DNA of 64,000 nt from Neocallimastix lanati (nom. inval.). Its lineage: Eukaryota; Neocallimastigomycota; Neocallimastigomycetes; Neocallimastigales; Neocallimastigaceae. The notes beneath the pieces were generated by a model. The model did not search any database. It saw only the letters and a program-made list of their open reading frames with translations, and was not told the DNA's origin. Of this stretch, positions 44,490 through 56,802 are shown one piece after another. The stretch's first letter is position 1. Each line of letters opens with the position of its first letter. The DNA lies in NCBI GenBank assembly GCA_016946835.1, contig JACVTC010000052.1:96001-160000 (forward strand), read 5' to 3'. Both the position numbers and the translations under genes were made by a program.

Positions 44490-44765
44490 ATGTGGCGCAG
44501 TAATTTTTAATATATTTATTATTTTATTATAAAGATTATGGGCAATGTAAAAATAAGTCAAACATGTTTGCTTTGTAGGCGTAATTTTAGGGAATACAAA
44601 ATCCACAGCTGGCTAGATTTAGTTGTTATTTTTTTAGATAAAGAAAGCCACGTTTTGTACATTTTATTACACAGCAGCTAACAATTTATTGGTCCATTTA
44701 AATTAAGTAAGTCATTGGATTAAAATTGATTAAAATTGGGGTGTACAATAAGATTCCTGAAACTT
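44490..44765. promoter_or_regulatory. G+C-enriched block upstream of the antiporter gene
   Basis: About 800-1080 bp upstream of the NhaC start lies the only compositional island between 41.4 and 45.5 kb: TGTGGCGCAGTAATTTT, AATCCACAGCTGGCTAGA, AAAGCCACGTTTTGTACA and CACAGCAGCTAAC. No frame is open across it, so a cis-regulatory module or an RNA is more likely than a gene. AAAGCCACGTTTT (44643) and GCAGCTAAC are plausible factor sites but cannot be named. Confidence 0.35.
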
Positions 44766-45575
44766 ATTAATTTTTTAAATTTAAATTAAATTAACTTTAA
44801 TTAATTAAATTTATTATATTAACTGTTTTAATAAAAACAAAAAAAAAAACAAAAAAAACTTAAAATATGAATTAAAAAAAGCAATAATATTAATAATAAT
44901 AAAAAAAAAAACATATAAAAAGATATATATTTCCCTAAAAAAATTTTTTTTTTAATTAATCAGTAGTTTAATAAAAGTAATTTAAATAAAATAAAAGTTT
45001 AAAGAAAAGAGGACTTAATTTTTTTTTACACTTTTATTTGTCTATTTTAGAAAAAAAAGTATTTTCTTTTTAAAGAGGAATTGAAAATATACCACTACAT
45101 AAACCTATTTAAGTAAAATATATAATTTGATTTAAAGTTATTTAATTGTAAGTTTTTTTTTTTTTTTTTTTTTTGTTATTTATATATTTTTATATATGCA
45201 ATTTATAAGTATATATATATGAAGAATTTTTAATGTTAAGAATTTCATTTTAAAAAAAAAAAAAAAAGAAATAGTGGAAGTAATAAATATTAAAAAATAA
45301 ATAGTTGAAATTTTGTTTATATATATATATATATATATTTTTTAGTTACTTATAAAATAGTGTTAATTAAAGAATAATATTTAATATTTATAAATTAAAA
45401 TAGAATAGAGAATTATTATGATAGAAAATTATTATTATTTATATATTTATTTAAATATTGACTTTTTTTAATTTTTAATATGATATAATAAAATATAAAT
45501 ATAAATATTTATTAATGATAAATATCACATATAAATATAAATTTATATTATAATTATAATTAATATAGAATAATC

Positions 45576-47414
45576 ATGAGTGTTAAAAAAGCTGTCATAA
45601 TTTGTACAACAATAGTTTTAACTATCCTTGCTCTCTTTGCTATTTCATTTATCATTAATAGATCACCAAGCAATGCTGAAAAAGCAGATCGTTATGGTAT
45701 CTTATCTATTTTACCACCATTAGTAGCTATTGTTTTAGCTTTCATTACAAAGGCCACTGTTTTATCTTTATTCATTGGTGTCTTTATTGGTGAATTTATG
45801 GTTAATGTAACTAATATGAATATTGCTGGTAGTTTTGTTAACGGATTTTTATCTCTCGGTTCCCAAGTCATTTCTAGTATGGCTGACCAATGGAACGCTG
45901 GTATTATTCTTCAATGTTTACTTATTGGTGGTGTCATTCATTTAATTGCAAAGATGGGTGGTGCAAAGGCTTTAGCTGAAGCTTTAGCTAAACGTGCTAA
46001 TACCCCAAGAAAAGCTCAAATTATTACAGAAATTTTAGGTTTATTAGTTTTCTTTGATGATTACGCTAATTCTTTAATTGTCGGTCCAATCATGAGACCT
46101 GTCATGGATAAACTCAGAGTCTCCAGAGAAAAATTAGCCTTTTTAGTTGATGCTACTGCTGCTCCAGTTGCTGGTATTGCTATTATTTCTACATGGATTG
46201 GTTTAGAAGTTAGTTTAATTGCTGATGGTTTCAAGTCTATTGGTAGAGAAGATGTCACCGGTTTCGATGTCTTCTTAAAGACCATCCCATTCAGATTCTA
46301 TAATATATTAATTTTAATCTTTGTAGCAATGACTGCCCTTACCTTAATTGAATTCGGTCCAATGAAAAAGGCTGAACAAAAGGCTCGTAAGAGAGAAGAT
46401 GATCAACCAATTCAATCTCTTTCTAAGAACAAAAACTTTGAAGAAGTTAAGCCAGTAGAAGGTGTTAAATTATCTATTTGGAATGCTATCATTCCAATTC
46501 TTACTTTAGTTATCAGTGCACTTATTGCTTTCTACTGGAGTGGTTACACTACTATTAAGGGTGGAGAAGACAAGGAACTTATTGATTTAATGAAAAATTC
46601 TCCACTTTCCATTAAGGGTATTTTCGAAGCCTTATCTAATGCAGATGCCTCTGTTGCCTTATTCCAATCCGCTTTATTCGCCTCTATTGTTTCTATTATC
46701 ATGGCTGCTGCTCAAAAAATCTTATCTATTGATGATGCTATCGGTGAATGGATTAACGGTATGAAAACTATTGTCATCACTGGTGTTATTTTATTACTTG
46801 CTTGGTCTTTAGGTGGTGTTATCAAAGAATTAGGTACTGCTGATTATTTAGTCAGCGTTTTGAAAAACGCTATCCCAAAATTCATTTTACCTACTATTAT
46901 TTTTGTATTAAGTGCTATTATTTCTTTCGCTACCGGTACTTCCTATGGTACTATGAGTATCTTAATGCCTTTAACTATTCCACTTGCTTGGGCTATTAAG
47001 GCTGATATGGACTTTGCTATCATTTGTACTAGTGGTGTATTAACTGGTGCTATTTTCGGTGATCACTGTTCTCCAATTTCTGATACTACTATTTTATCTT
47101 CTATGGGTACCAGTTGTGATCATATTGCTCACGTTCAAACTCAAATTTACTATACTCTCTATGTTGCTATTATTACTATAATAGTTTGTTATCTTCCAGC
47201 TGGATTTGGAATTTCATGGTATATTACTCTTCCAATAGCTGTTATTGTTATGTACATTGGATTAAGATTACTTGGTGAAAAGGTACCATTCAATAGTGAT
47301 GTAGTAGTTGATGTACCAAATGAAATTATAATTGAAGATTCAGTTGCTCCAAAAGGAAAAAATGTTGACGGAAGTAATGAATTTGATATTGAAACTAAAG
47401 ATATTACCAATTAA
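45576..47414 (+). CDS. NhaC-family Na+/H+ antiporter, bacterial type
   Basis: 612 residues, intronless, with about 12 membrane spans. Exchanges cytosolic Na+ for protons across a membrane, judging by the family. Family hallmarks: FFDDYANSLIVGPIMRP (159-175) with membrane acidic residues likely used in ion binding, DATAAPVAG (192-200), FATGTSYGTMSILMPLTIPL (451-470) and GDHCSPISDTTILSS (495-509). The N-terminus (residues 1-28) is one hydrophobic span without a clear cleavage site, so it is probably a membrane anchor. A hydrophilic loop at 260-300 and a polar C-terminal tail after 565 are larger than in short bacterial members. This family is typical of prokaryotes. A lone intronless gene with gene-like G+C in a fungal setting suggests horizontal transfer from gut bacteria followed by codon adaptation. 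The start ATG follows AT-rich leader, and no in-frame ATG lies upstream. Confidence 0.92.
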   Translation: MSVKKAVIICTTIVLTILALFAISFIINRSPSNAEKADRYGILSILPPLVAIVLAFITKATVLSLFIGVFIGEFMVNVTNMNIAGSFVNGFLSLGSQVISSMADQWNAGIILQCLLIGGVIHLIAKMGGAKALAEALAKRANTPRKAQIITEILGLLVFFDDYANSLIVGPIMRPVMDKLRVSREKLAFLVDATAAPVAGIAIISTWIGLEVSLIADGFKSIGREDVTGFDVFLKTIPFRFYNILILIFVAMTALTLIEFGPMKKAEQKARKREDDQPIQSLSKNKNFEEVKPVEGVKLSIWNAIIPILTLVISALIAFYWSGYTTIKGGEDKELIDLMKNSPLSIKGIFEALSNADASVALFQSALFASIVSIIMAAAQKILSIDDAIGEWINGMKTIVITGVILLLAWSLGGVIKELGTADYLVSVLKNAIPKFILPTIIFVLSAIISFATGTSYGTMSILMPLTIPLAWAIKADMDFAIICTSGVLTGAIFGDHCSPISDTTILSSMGTSCDHIAHVQTQIYYTLYVAIITIIVCYLPAGFGISWYITLPIAVIVMYIGLRLLGEKVPFNSDVVVDVPNEIIIEDSVAPKGKNVDGSNEFDIETKDITN

Positions 47415-48840
47415 ATTAAATCAAATTATTGAAATGAATTGAAAAAAAAAGTAAATAAAATAGAAAATAAATAAAAAAAAACTAATAGTAAAATGAAAAA
47501 AAAAGGGAAAAGATTCCTCTTTATATATAAAGAAAAATTGAAATTTTGGAAAAAAAAAATAAAAAAAAATAAAACAAAGGGAAAAAAATTACTCAAGGAA
47601 GGAGTAAAAAACAACAACAAAAAAAAAAAAAAAATAAGAAAAAAAAAGTATTTATAAATGTAAATAAAATTTATATATATAAATACTTAAATTCAAAACT
47701 CCGAAGCCAATTTTCATTATATCAATATATATATATATATTATATTATCAATATATCAATATAATTATATATCCTATTTTTATCAATATATTAATATATT
47801 TATAACACATGCAAATTTTATTATTAATATAACCTATAAATTAAGTTAAAAAAGAAAAAAAATATATATATATAAACAAATAATATATATATATATATAT
47901 TATTATATTATAAGTATATTATAACGAATTTAACACAAGCATTATTTAAGTAAATTATTTAAACAACAATCAAACACTTTACAAAAGAAAAAAAAATATT
48001 AATATGTAATTTTTATTCCATTTTTTTTTAAACATAAATATTATGAATGAATGAAAAGAAAAAATTATTATTATAAAAATCAAAATTTATTTGGTTTTAT
48101 TAAAAAAAAAAAAAAAGATAGTATTACATATAAAATTATAAAATTATTTGTAAATATAAAAAAAAGTTTAAAAAAAAATGAAATAAATAAATTATTAAGT
48201 GAGTGTATTTTTTTTTTTTTTACACAATAATTTATTGATAGAATTTAGTTCATTTAAATAGAAAATGAATTAATTTTAAAAGAAAAATAATTTTATTTAA
48301 AAATAAAACAAAAGAAAAAAAAGTTTAATTTTTTATTAAAAGTAAAAGTTTTTGTATATATTCAATGAAAGAATAAAAAAAAAAAAAAAAAAGAAAGGAA
48401 AACGAAAAATGAAAAACGAAACAAAGTAAAAGTAAAACAAAGTACAAGTAAAAGTATAAATAACAATAACAAAAAAAGAAAAAAAACTTCTTTTTTTTTT
48501 TAATTTTATTTTAAATAAAATATAAAAAATCTGTATAAAAATAAAAAAAATAAAAAAGTGTATTTTATTTTTATTTTTTTTTCTTATATTATTGTGTTTC
48601 ATTATACTTATTATATATATACTTATTATATTTATTATTTAAATATTTACTATTTATTTATTATTTATAATATTTAATATTTATTTATTATTTATAATAC
48701 TTTTTAAAAATATTTATTAATAATACATTATTGTGATATATATATACATATATGTATATATAATAATTCATATATATGAATTATTACTTTTTATATTATA
48801 TATGAAATTAACAATTATGTTTTTGCTCTCTTAAATAATA
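47415..48840. other. AT-rich noncoding DNA downstream of the antiporter
   Basis: Purine-rich 3' flank (47440-47660), then A/T tracts and (TA)n sequence around 47720-47910 and 48735-48775. No gene seen. Confidence 0.65.
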
Positions 48841-49500
48841 CTCAGAAATTAATTAATAAAGGATTAAGATGGATTGCAGGTTTACAAAAAGTCAAATCTT
48901 TTATTAATGTATATTTTATTTCAAAAGATTTAAATATTCCTCCATTGTCAGCTAAGTGTGCTTTGTCTCAAGTCAAATGTTTTGATAAATGGAAAGATTC
49001 AAATTGTACTATTTCCTATTTAGTTAATAATATTCCAATATCTAGAAAATATACACGGACGAAAGAAAGTAGAACTCTTAAACGTAAACTAGAGAAAAGA
49101 GGTAGTAACGATAATAAAATACTCAATGATGTGGACTGTTTTTCCAGGTCCATGGAGGGTTGATGGAAAAGGAATAACCTATATCAGGTGTACTAATTAC
49201 AGCTTTCTGTGATTCTGATGATAATCGATGGTTATCCATTCTAAAGTGGCTTTTAGTACGAAGAATGAAAACTGGAATACTGGAAGACTGTAGAAAGTGA
49301 ACCTGATGTTATATATTGTTTTAAACTGGATATGTAGTAACATTGGAGTTGTATAATTAATAATATCATGTAGTTTCTACTTATTATCATTGTAATGAAT
49401 CTATTGTATTTTTTACTTTAGCATTATTTTGTATATGTATTTTTCTATAGTATTATTTAAACTTTCATGTAGCTATTGTAAAATGGAAATGTAGGGGATT
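48841..49500 (+). pseudogene. LINE reverse transcriptase, C-terminal part
   Basis: The plus strand reads QKLINKGLRWIAGLQKVKSF, KDLNIPPLSAKCALSQVKCF and DKWKDSNCTISYLVNNIPIS, then ESRTLKRKLEKR. These match the conserved region behind the catalytic palm of non-LTR reverse transcriptases, and the relic at 5500-6310. The palm (YADD box) is missing 5' of 48841, and stops appear from 49163 on. The G+C-richer DNA to about 49500 is probably the element's 3' region. Confidence 0.7.
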
Positions 49501-50036
49501 GATTCACTCCAAAACTCGTGTTTAAGACATTATTTAACGGATGGGAATCTTTTTTATAGTCTTTCTCTACTAATATTTTTTCTTTTTTAAATATACTTTT
49601 AGCTAATTTATGATTATTCAACAGAAAATTTTTAACATCTTTAAAGTACTTTATTAATTGAAAGAATTACAATCAGTCAAAAGATAAAAAGAAACAATTA
49701 TTCATTTTAACAGTATATACAAGTAATTTTGTATCTATAAATTTCTAACCCTTGAGTAAATTTATAAATATTATATCAGTAATACCGGATAAAATCAATT
49801 TTTTACAAAATCTAAAATCTATTAAATCATCAAGAACAATTATATATTTCAAGCTTTCAAATATTCAACACCAATATTTTTTTATATAATATTTAAAGGG
49901 AATTTATTTTCTCTTTTATTTTTATTTTATTTTATTATATATTTAAAAAAAAAAAAAAAATTTTATCTATTTTTTTATTATTTTTATTATTTTTTATTTT
50001 ATTCTTCTTTTATTTTATTTTTTAGGCTTTCTTGAA
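49501..50036 (+). other. Degraded coding-like DNA preceding the endonuclease relic
   Basis: A plus frame at about 49775-49895 reads IPDKINFLQNLKSIKSSRTI and IYFKLSNIQHQYF, bounded by stops. It may be part of the same retrotransposon. The rest is T-rich. Confidence 0.35.
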
Positions 50037-51290
50037 ATGGATAATACATCTTCAAATTCAGCAACTATACCTGTTTTGCGGTGTGGCCTTCGAAGATACG
50101 ATATTTAGAATAAAGATTTTATTCTTATCTTTATTCATGATCTTCAATCATGGTCTGTTAGTAAACTTTGGGAATTTCTTAGTAAACGTATTTCCAATTG
50201 CAATGAAATAGTTCATGGAATTACAAAAAAACACACACCTAATATGGAAAATTATTTCATTTTAAGGATAAACTATGTTAAACCCACTTAATACCTAAAT
50301 ATTTTATTTCTTCTTACCCATTGCCTTCCAATCTATAAAATTAATTGGATCCAAACCAACAAAATCAGAACTTTCAGTGAAGTTAAGAAATTTAACAACA
50401 AATTTTCTTCTTTTGAAACAAAATCAATGGTTAAAGATTTTCTTTATAGTAGTATTTACTCACCGTCTACTCAGTTCTTTAATCTTTGTGTCAGTTGGAA
50501 CATTAATGGATGGAATGCTGAAAAACATGATGGTATTAGATACTTTAATGAAATTTTTAAACCCATCTGTATTTGCTTGCAAGAGGTCGGTAATAGCCAA
50601 TACCTTAATGTACTTTTAAATAATTACCTATTTCTTTGTCACTATAATACAATTTTACGAAAAGCTGATCCAAATATACCTGGTATGAGAGGTCTTAATA
50701 TAAGTGTACATCGTTCTTGTTCATTTTCTCCAGATCCTTTTGAATATAAGTTTATCATTTTTGTCAACATTACTTCTTTTTGGGGAATTAAATGCACAAT
50801 TGATAATATTTATGTTTCTACGGTAACTCATAAGGAAGAAAGAAAGAATGCCTTTTCAGAAATTACTATTTGGATAAAGAAACATACTAATACACCTTCT
50901 ATTCATGTAGGTGACTTTAATATGTCTAAATCCCAATTCGAAAATTTACTTAATAAATCATCTCATCAGTAGTTCACTAAAAAACTTATCGGGTCTCGAT
51001 TTCATATGGGCTCGGGATGGTAGATCTTCTTGTATTGATCATGTTTTATTTAATTGTAAAATGAAGGAATACATTAATAAGGTATCTCTTTATAGTACAT
51101 TCAATGATATTTCTGACCACTTCCCTCTTATCCTTTCCTGTACGAAAGATGACTCAGAAGGTTTTCGTGAATTTTCACCTCCCGAAGAAAGAACAGATAC
51201 AGATTCGTTAGATAACACTAATACTGAAATTATTACTCGCAATAATGGACGTGGTGTTATCATCGAGGAATAGGAAAAGTTAGAGGCTAT
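50037..51290 (+). pseudogene. LINE ORF with APE-type endonuclease, broken
   Basis: Starts MDNTSSNSATIPVLRCGLRR, with early stops at about 50106 and 50290. It then has a long frame with an apurinic-endonuclease-like domain: LCVSWNINGWN (the N of the family's first motif), ICICLQEVGN (catalytic Glu) and IHVGDFNMS (the GDFN motif). A nonsense change at about 50970 (SHQ-stop-FTKKLIG) and a frameshift are followed by RSSCIDHVLFN and DISDHFPLIL (the terminal SDH catalytic pair). All catalytic motifs are recognisable, so decay is recent. The frame ends at 51273 with an acidic tail. No reverse transcriptase follows; poly(A) tails begin 150 bp later. Confidence 0.8.
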
Positions 51291-51394
51291 TGCTTCTAAC
51301 GTACTTTTATAATTTTATAATATATAATATTTTATTTCATGTATTTTATTTTATTTTTTTTTATTAAAATCATGTAATTTTATTATTATTATAA

Positions 51395-51495
51395 ATTAAA
51401 TAAAGTTTTCTCTAAGTCTAAAAAAAAAAAAAAAAATTAATAAATATTAGTCAATAAAGTTTATTCCTAGTCTTTAAAAGAAAAAAAAAAAAAGA
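51395..51495 (+). other. Two successive AATAAAG...poly(A) 3' ends
   Basis: AATAAAGTTTTCTCTAAGTCT precedes 17 A at about 51420, and CAATAAAGTTTATTCCTAGTC precedes an A-rich run at about 51481. Both look like reverse-transcribed polyadenylated ends, consistent with the retrotransposon fragment just upstream and a second nested or slipped insertion. Confidence 0.55.
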
Positions 51496-51499
51496 GAAG

Positions 51500-52800
51500 A
51501 AAAAAAATATTTATCTGATTCGAAAATATAAATTCAATTAAATCAAAAATGTAATTTCTTATTAATGAATTGATTATTAAATATATGATTTTAGTTTCAT
51601 TATATGAAATTAACATTGTTAATTTCTTTATCTATATTTAAGATTAATGTTAATTATATTTATATTTTCATCAATATCCTTTTTTTTTTATTTTTTCATC
51701 AATAGATTGTTTTTTTATATATTTTTATTTTATTTTTTTTTATTTTGCTTTGTATGTATAATAAATAACAAGAATAATAATAATAAATATTTTTTATTTT
51801 AAATATCATTTTTAAATTAAAATTTCCCTCTTATCCACTATGATTTTTGACAAATAAATATACCATAAAAATATATATAAATATAATCTTAATTTCTTTT
51901 TATTTTTCTTTATTTTATTTATTTTTATTTTATTTTATTTTATTTTATTTTATTTATTTTTATTATATTATATTTTATTTTATTTATTTTTACTATATTT
52001 CATTTCATTTTATTTATTTTATTTTTTAATTTTATTATTTTTTTTTATAATTTTTTTCCTTTTTTTAAAATATCAAATATAAAAATAAAAATTTTGAAAT
52101 TAATAATGAAATATATATGTATTTCTAATATTAAATTCTGAAATATTTAAAAGTCATATATATATTCTTTGTATCATATTTTATTATTGATATTTTAATG
52201 TTCTTTTTTAAACATTTTAATTTAATTACATATATATATTTTTATAATTTCATCAGTTTTTTTACTTATTAGTTTATATCATATATCATGAATTAATTGG
52301 GAAATTTTTAAAAGTTATTTAAATATCTAAATAAGACATATAGGATAAATAAGAATATATTATTATACTTTTTAATTTAATAGTATAATTTATTAATTTT
52401 TTTTCTCTCAAATAAATAATAGTATAATCGTTATCATTAATTATTAATAATTATATATATATCTATAATTTTATATTAATAAATCAATACAATTGAAAAT
52501 GAATCATATTTTAATAATATAAATGGCTTTTTAAATTATATTTCTAGATAATAAAAAATAAATCATAGTTAAATAATGCATATTATAATATTTTTTTTTC
52601 AAGTAATATTATTATAAAAGATTTATTAAATTTATTATGTCTCATTAATAATTATATTTATATATATAATTATTTATTAATAACTCAATATATATATATA
52701 TAAGATTTTAAATGATTTTTTATAAATTTTATAATTAATATATTTTCATATAAATTATTAAAACAAAATTGTTTTTATATTATTTTTTATTTACATATTT
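51500..52800. other. AT-rich noncoding DNA
   Basis: TTTTATTTA-type tandem tract at about 51905-52025, otherwise A/T sequence. No gene. Confidence 0.65.
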
Positions 52801-52803
52801 TTC

Positions 52804-53205
52804 TTTTCTGTGTCAAATTTTATGATGTGATAATTTTTATTATTTATTTTCGATGTTTTATAGATATATATATATATTAAATTAGTTTATTAAGAATCTT
52901 GTATTAGAGGATGGGATGGATTTTACTATTTAATATGGTCCGAATAAATAAATTTATGTTTTACTAATATGTTTTTCGCTATTTAATATAATCAATTTAT
53001 AAATAATATTTTTATAATATTTTAAATATGTATATATTGCTTTTCTGTATCAGTTTTTAAGATGTGATAATTTTTATTATTATTTTTGATGTTTTATATA
53101 TATATATTAAATAAGTTTATTATGGATTTTGTATTAGCGGATGGTATGGATTTTGCTATTTAATATAATCTAAATATAAATAAATTTATGTTTAATAATA
53201 TTGAT
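52804..53205. repeat. Diverged direct duplication of about 165 bp
   Basis: 52804-52970 and 53042-53205 share TTTTCTGT(G/A)TCA, AAGATGTGATAATTTTTATT (allowing one change), TTTGATGTTTTATA, TTGTATTAG(A/C)GGATGG and ATGGATTTT(A/G)CTATTTAATA. The preserved G+C-richer core GGATGG(G/T)ATGGATTTT suggests a recurrent element. No frame is open. Confidence 0.75.
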
Positions 53206-53481
53206 ATGATAAAATAAATATTTACAGAAAAAACAAAATTTATGTTATATAAACAAAATAAAATAATATTTTTTAAATTTATGTAAAATATAATTATATT
53301 TAATAAAGTAATTATTAAATATTATTATAATAATAATTTTAACAATAAAATTTTATATTATTATTTATTTATATATATATTTATTAAATTAATCATGTGA
53401 TTTAATCACATCTGTACAATTTGATTATATTTTCCGTTTGGTGTAGAAAATATTTTTATTTTTATTTTTATATTTATATTT

Positions 53482-53515
<34 letters not shown>

Positions 53516-53756
53516 GTTTTTATTTTTCTGTATCTATTTTTATATATATCAATTTTCATTATTTATTTTATTTCCTGTTTATTTATTTATTTATTTATTT
53601 TAATTTAATTAAATTAAATTAATTTATAGAGATATTTTTATTTGCTGATAATTTACTTTATATTCAATAAAATAATGTTTAAAATTTATGTGATAAAATA
53701 AATAAAAAACAACATTTATTGATACTTAAATATTTATGAACTTAATATAGTATTAT

Positions 53757-53787
<31 letters not shown>

Positions 53788-54352
53788 TCATAATAATATA
53801 TTAAATGCAAATATTTAAATATTTATTATAAATATTTTTTATATTAGATAAATTTTAAATAAAAATTTTAATTAGTAATCATAATAATTATTTAAATAGT
53901 ACTACAGATTATTATTATAATTTACCCATTTTTCATAGATTTATACTAGAATTAGTAAATTTTGATAAAATTTATATAAATATTATATATATATATATAA
54001 ATTTTTTTTTGTATAAAAAATATTTTTTGAAAATTAATAATAAATATTTAATTAAAATTTTTATGGTCACATAACGGTGGGTTTTTTATTATTAATATTA
54101 ATAAGATAATCTTTATTAATTAATGTAGTAATAAACAAAGGAGAAATTAAAAAAAAAAAAAAAAATCTATTAATAATAAATAATAAATTATAAAAAAAAA
54201 AAAAAATAAAAAAAAAAATAAAATTAAAATTAAAATTAAACTAATAATTATTATAGAATTCATAGAGGTTATTATAGTAATTATTATACTTTAGAATCAA
54301 CAAATTTATAATTAATTTAAAATTTTTACTTTTATATAATTTTAAATTACAA

Positions 54353-54395
<43 letters not shown>

Positions 54396-54475
54396 GCAAC
54401 AATAATAATAGTACAAGACATATAATAATACAAAAAAAATAATACAATAATAAAAATAATAAAAATAATTAAAAA
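53206..54475. other. AT-rich DNA upstream of the seven-span gene
   Basis: Long T runs at 53480-53514 and 53761-53788 and an (AAT)n tract at 54355-54395. No distinct promoter signal. Confidence 0.6.
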
Positions 54476-55630
54476 ATGATGCATAAAATGAATAATATAA
54501 CTTTAAATAGATATTCTATTTCAACAAATACTTGTTATGGTAAAACAAGTGAAAATTTTATAGAGGGTTTTTTTAACCAATTTCAAGAAACCTTTTTTTA
54601 TGCTATGGTTATACAATTCTTAATGGTTGCTCTTATGTACGCCAGTGTTAGAAAAGGAATTTATTGGAAAGTTTTATTTTATTCTTCTATATCAGGTGTA
54701 CTTGGTGCAATTTTTGAAAATGGTACTATAGCATATATTTGTAAAAAAGATCAAGAAAAGGTAGAAAAACCATTTTTTGTTATCTTTTTCTTTATTAATG
54801 AAATTTTTTGGATCTTTTCTGAATATGCAATTCCTTATTTAAATTTAATCAAGATGAGAGCTTTTGCCAAAGGTAAATTAGCAGTTATTACTAAATATAC
54901 TATTTTGGGTTTAATTATTCCATTTACCTATTTCAGACTTTTAATTGGTTACATGAGAATGAAGAAAGGTTATTTACAAGATCATACTATTCGTATTTAC
55001 CATGGTTATGCCTTTGGTGTTATGGCTTTATCTGATCTTATTTGTACTGTTTTTATTCTTTACTTTATTAGAAAGAATAACAGTAGAGCTGTAGCCGAAT
55101 CTTCTAACATCAATAAATACATTAAACATTCTACATATATTATATTAGTTACTGTGGATATCGTTAGTACTCTTCTTTCCTTAATTAACATCTACACTGA
55201 TTTCTCAACGGATGAAAATGTAATTTTAAATGGAATTTCCACTTTATTACATTGCTTTAAATGTTCATTTATCTTAATTTTAGCACTTGATTCTCTTCTT
55301 TTCAGATACGAAGCAAATACATATTCACTAAAGGAATCAAGCGGAAATTACAAAAATGGTAGTTCAAATAATAATAATTATAATAATAATACAAAAGGTA
55401 AAACTGTTATGTATAGTGCATTTGAAGAAAAGAAAAATATAAATGATGCCTATAATCAACAAAGTACTAAATCATCACCATTTGAATATAAAACTTTTAT
55501 ATCAGATAAAAATATACTTAATAATTATTCAGGTTCTTATGCACAATCAAATTTATTTTTATTTGATAACAGAGATGAAAATAAATCATTACAAATTAAC
55601 GTTTATCCTTCACCATCATATAATTATTAA
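54476..55630 (+). CDS. Putative seven-transmembrane protein, unknown function
   Basis: 384 residues, intronless. About 37 polar N-terminal residues are followed by seven hydrophobic segments at roughly 38-57, 64-88, 98-121, 136-160, 175-198, 217-241 and 252-276. The remaining 105 residues form a polar Asn/Ser-rich tail (SSNNNNYNNNTKGK). The arrangement is that of a G-protein-coupled-receptor-like protein with an N-glycosylation-type site (NNIT) in the N-terminal part and a cytosolic tail. I cannot place it in a named receptor family: no DRY, NPxxY or retinal-binding Lys pattern is evident. Charged loops (RMKKGYLQDHTIRIYHGY) are conserved-looking. Alternatives are a transporter or fungal PTH11-like receptor. 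Two Mets (1, 2 and 5) could serve as the start. Confidence 0.75.
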   Translation: MMHKMNNITLNRYSISTNTCYGKTSENFIEGFFNQFQETFFYAMVIQFLMVALMYASVRKGIYWKVLFYSSISGVLGAIFENGTIAYICKKDQEKVEKPFFVIFFFINEIFWIFSEYAIPYLNLIKMRAFAKGKLAVITKYTILGLIIPFTYFRLLIGYMRMKKGYLQDHTIRIYHGYAFGVMALSDLICTVFILYFIRKNNSRAVAESSNINKYIKHSTYIILVTVDIVSTLLSLINIYTDFSTDENVILNGISTLLHCFKCSFILILALDSLLFRYEANTYSLKESSGNYKNGSSNNNNYNNNTKGKTVMYSAFEEKKNINDAYNQQSTKSSPFEYKTFISDKNILNNYSGSYAQSNLFLFDNRDENKSLQINVYPSPSYNY

Positions 55631-55747
55631 ATACTCAATACTCAATTATAAAACAATTTCACTACAAGTAAAAATCATAAAATAGAATAACCAAATAGAG
55701 TATAATAATATAAAATAATTAATACTTTATATTATTTATTATAATAG

Positions 55748-56390
55748 AAGCTTTTTTTTTATTATATAATTATTATATATATTATTCAAATAAAAAAAAA
55801 AATTACAAATAGACACATAGACATGAATAATAAAAATAATTATATAATAATAATTTTTTTTCCCTTTTTTTATAGAATATATATCATTTATTTAATTTTT
55901 TAATAGATATGATATAGTTTAATAAATTACTAATACTAAAAAAAAAAAAAAAAATTAATAAAATTGCTAATTTTAGTTATAACAATTACATAAAAATAAA
56001 AATAAAAAAAAAAAATAAATAAATGTATTATTATATTGTAAACATGCAATATAATAATAAAATAAATAATAAAAAGTTTTTACTTTTTTTTTTTATTATA
56101 TAATAATTATTTATATTATTCAAATTAAAAAAAAAAAATTACTTATAGACATATAGACAAGAATAATACAAATAATAAAAATAATTATATAATAATAATT
56201 TTTTTTTTTCTTTTTTTATGGAAAATATATCATTTATTTAGTTTTTTAATTGATATAATTTAATAAATTATTAATACTATAAAATGAAATTAAATTGTTA
56301 GATTTAGTTTATAACAATTACATAAAAATAAAAATAAACAAATGTTTTATAAATATATAATATAATAATAAAATAAATAATTGAATAAAT
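55748..56390. repeat. Tandem duplication of about 330 bp after the seven-span gene
   Basis: Unit 1 (55748-56068) and unit 2 (56084-56390) share ATTATTCAAAT(A/T)AAAAAAA, TAGACA(C/T)ATAGACA, AATAATTATATAATAATAAT, ATATCATTTATTTA and TAACAATTACATAAAAATAA. They are moderately diverged and noncoding. Confidence 0.8.
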
Positions 56391-56762
56391 AATAATAATA
56401 ATAGAATAATTAAATAAAAGTAATAAAAAATAAATTTAATAAATAAAATAATTGTATGTGATTAAATAAATGAATAAAAAACTATTAAATATTATTGAAT
56501 AATTATTATTGGAGTAATAAATATTTTTAAATACGTTAATTTTAATTTCAATTAATAAATATATATATTTAATATAATAATAAATAGTAGTAGTAGTAAT
56601 AATAATAATAAAATTATAATATTAATGATGATAATATTAATATTATTAATATTTAGTTAAAAAAAAATTAAAATAATAAAAAATTTCACAAATACAATAT
56701 GACATTTTTCATTTATTTTTTTCTGTATAGTTGAAGATATAATATCATTTTTAAATATTTAA

Positions 56763-56802
<40 letters not shown>

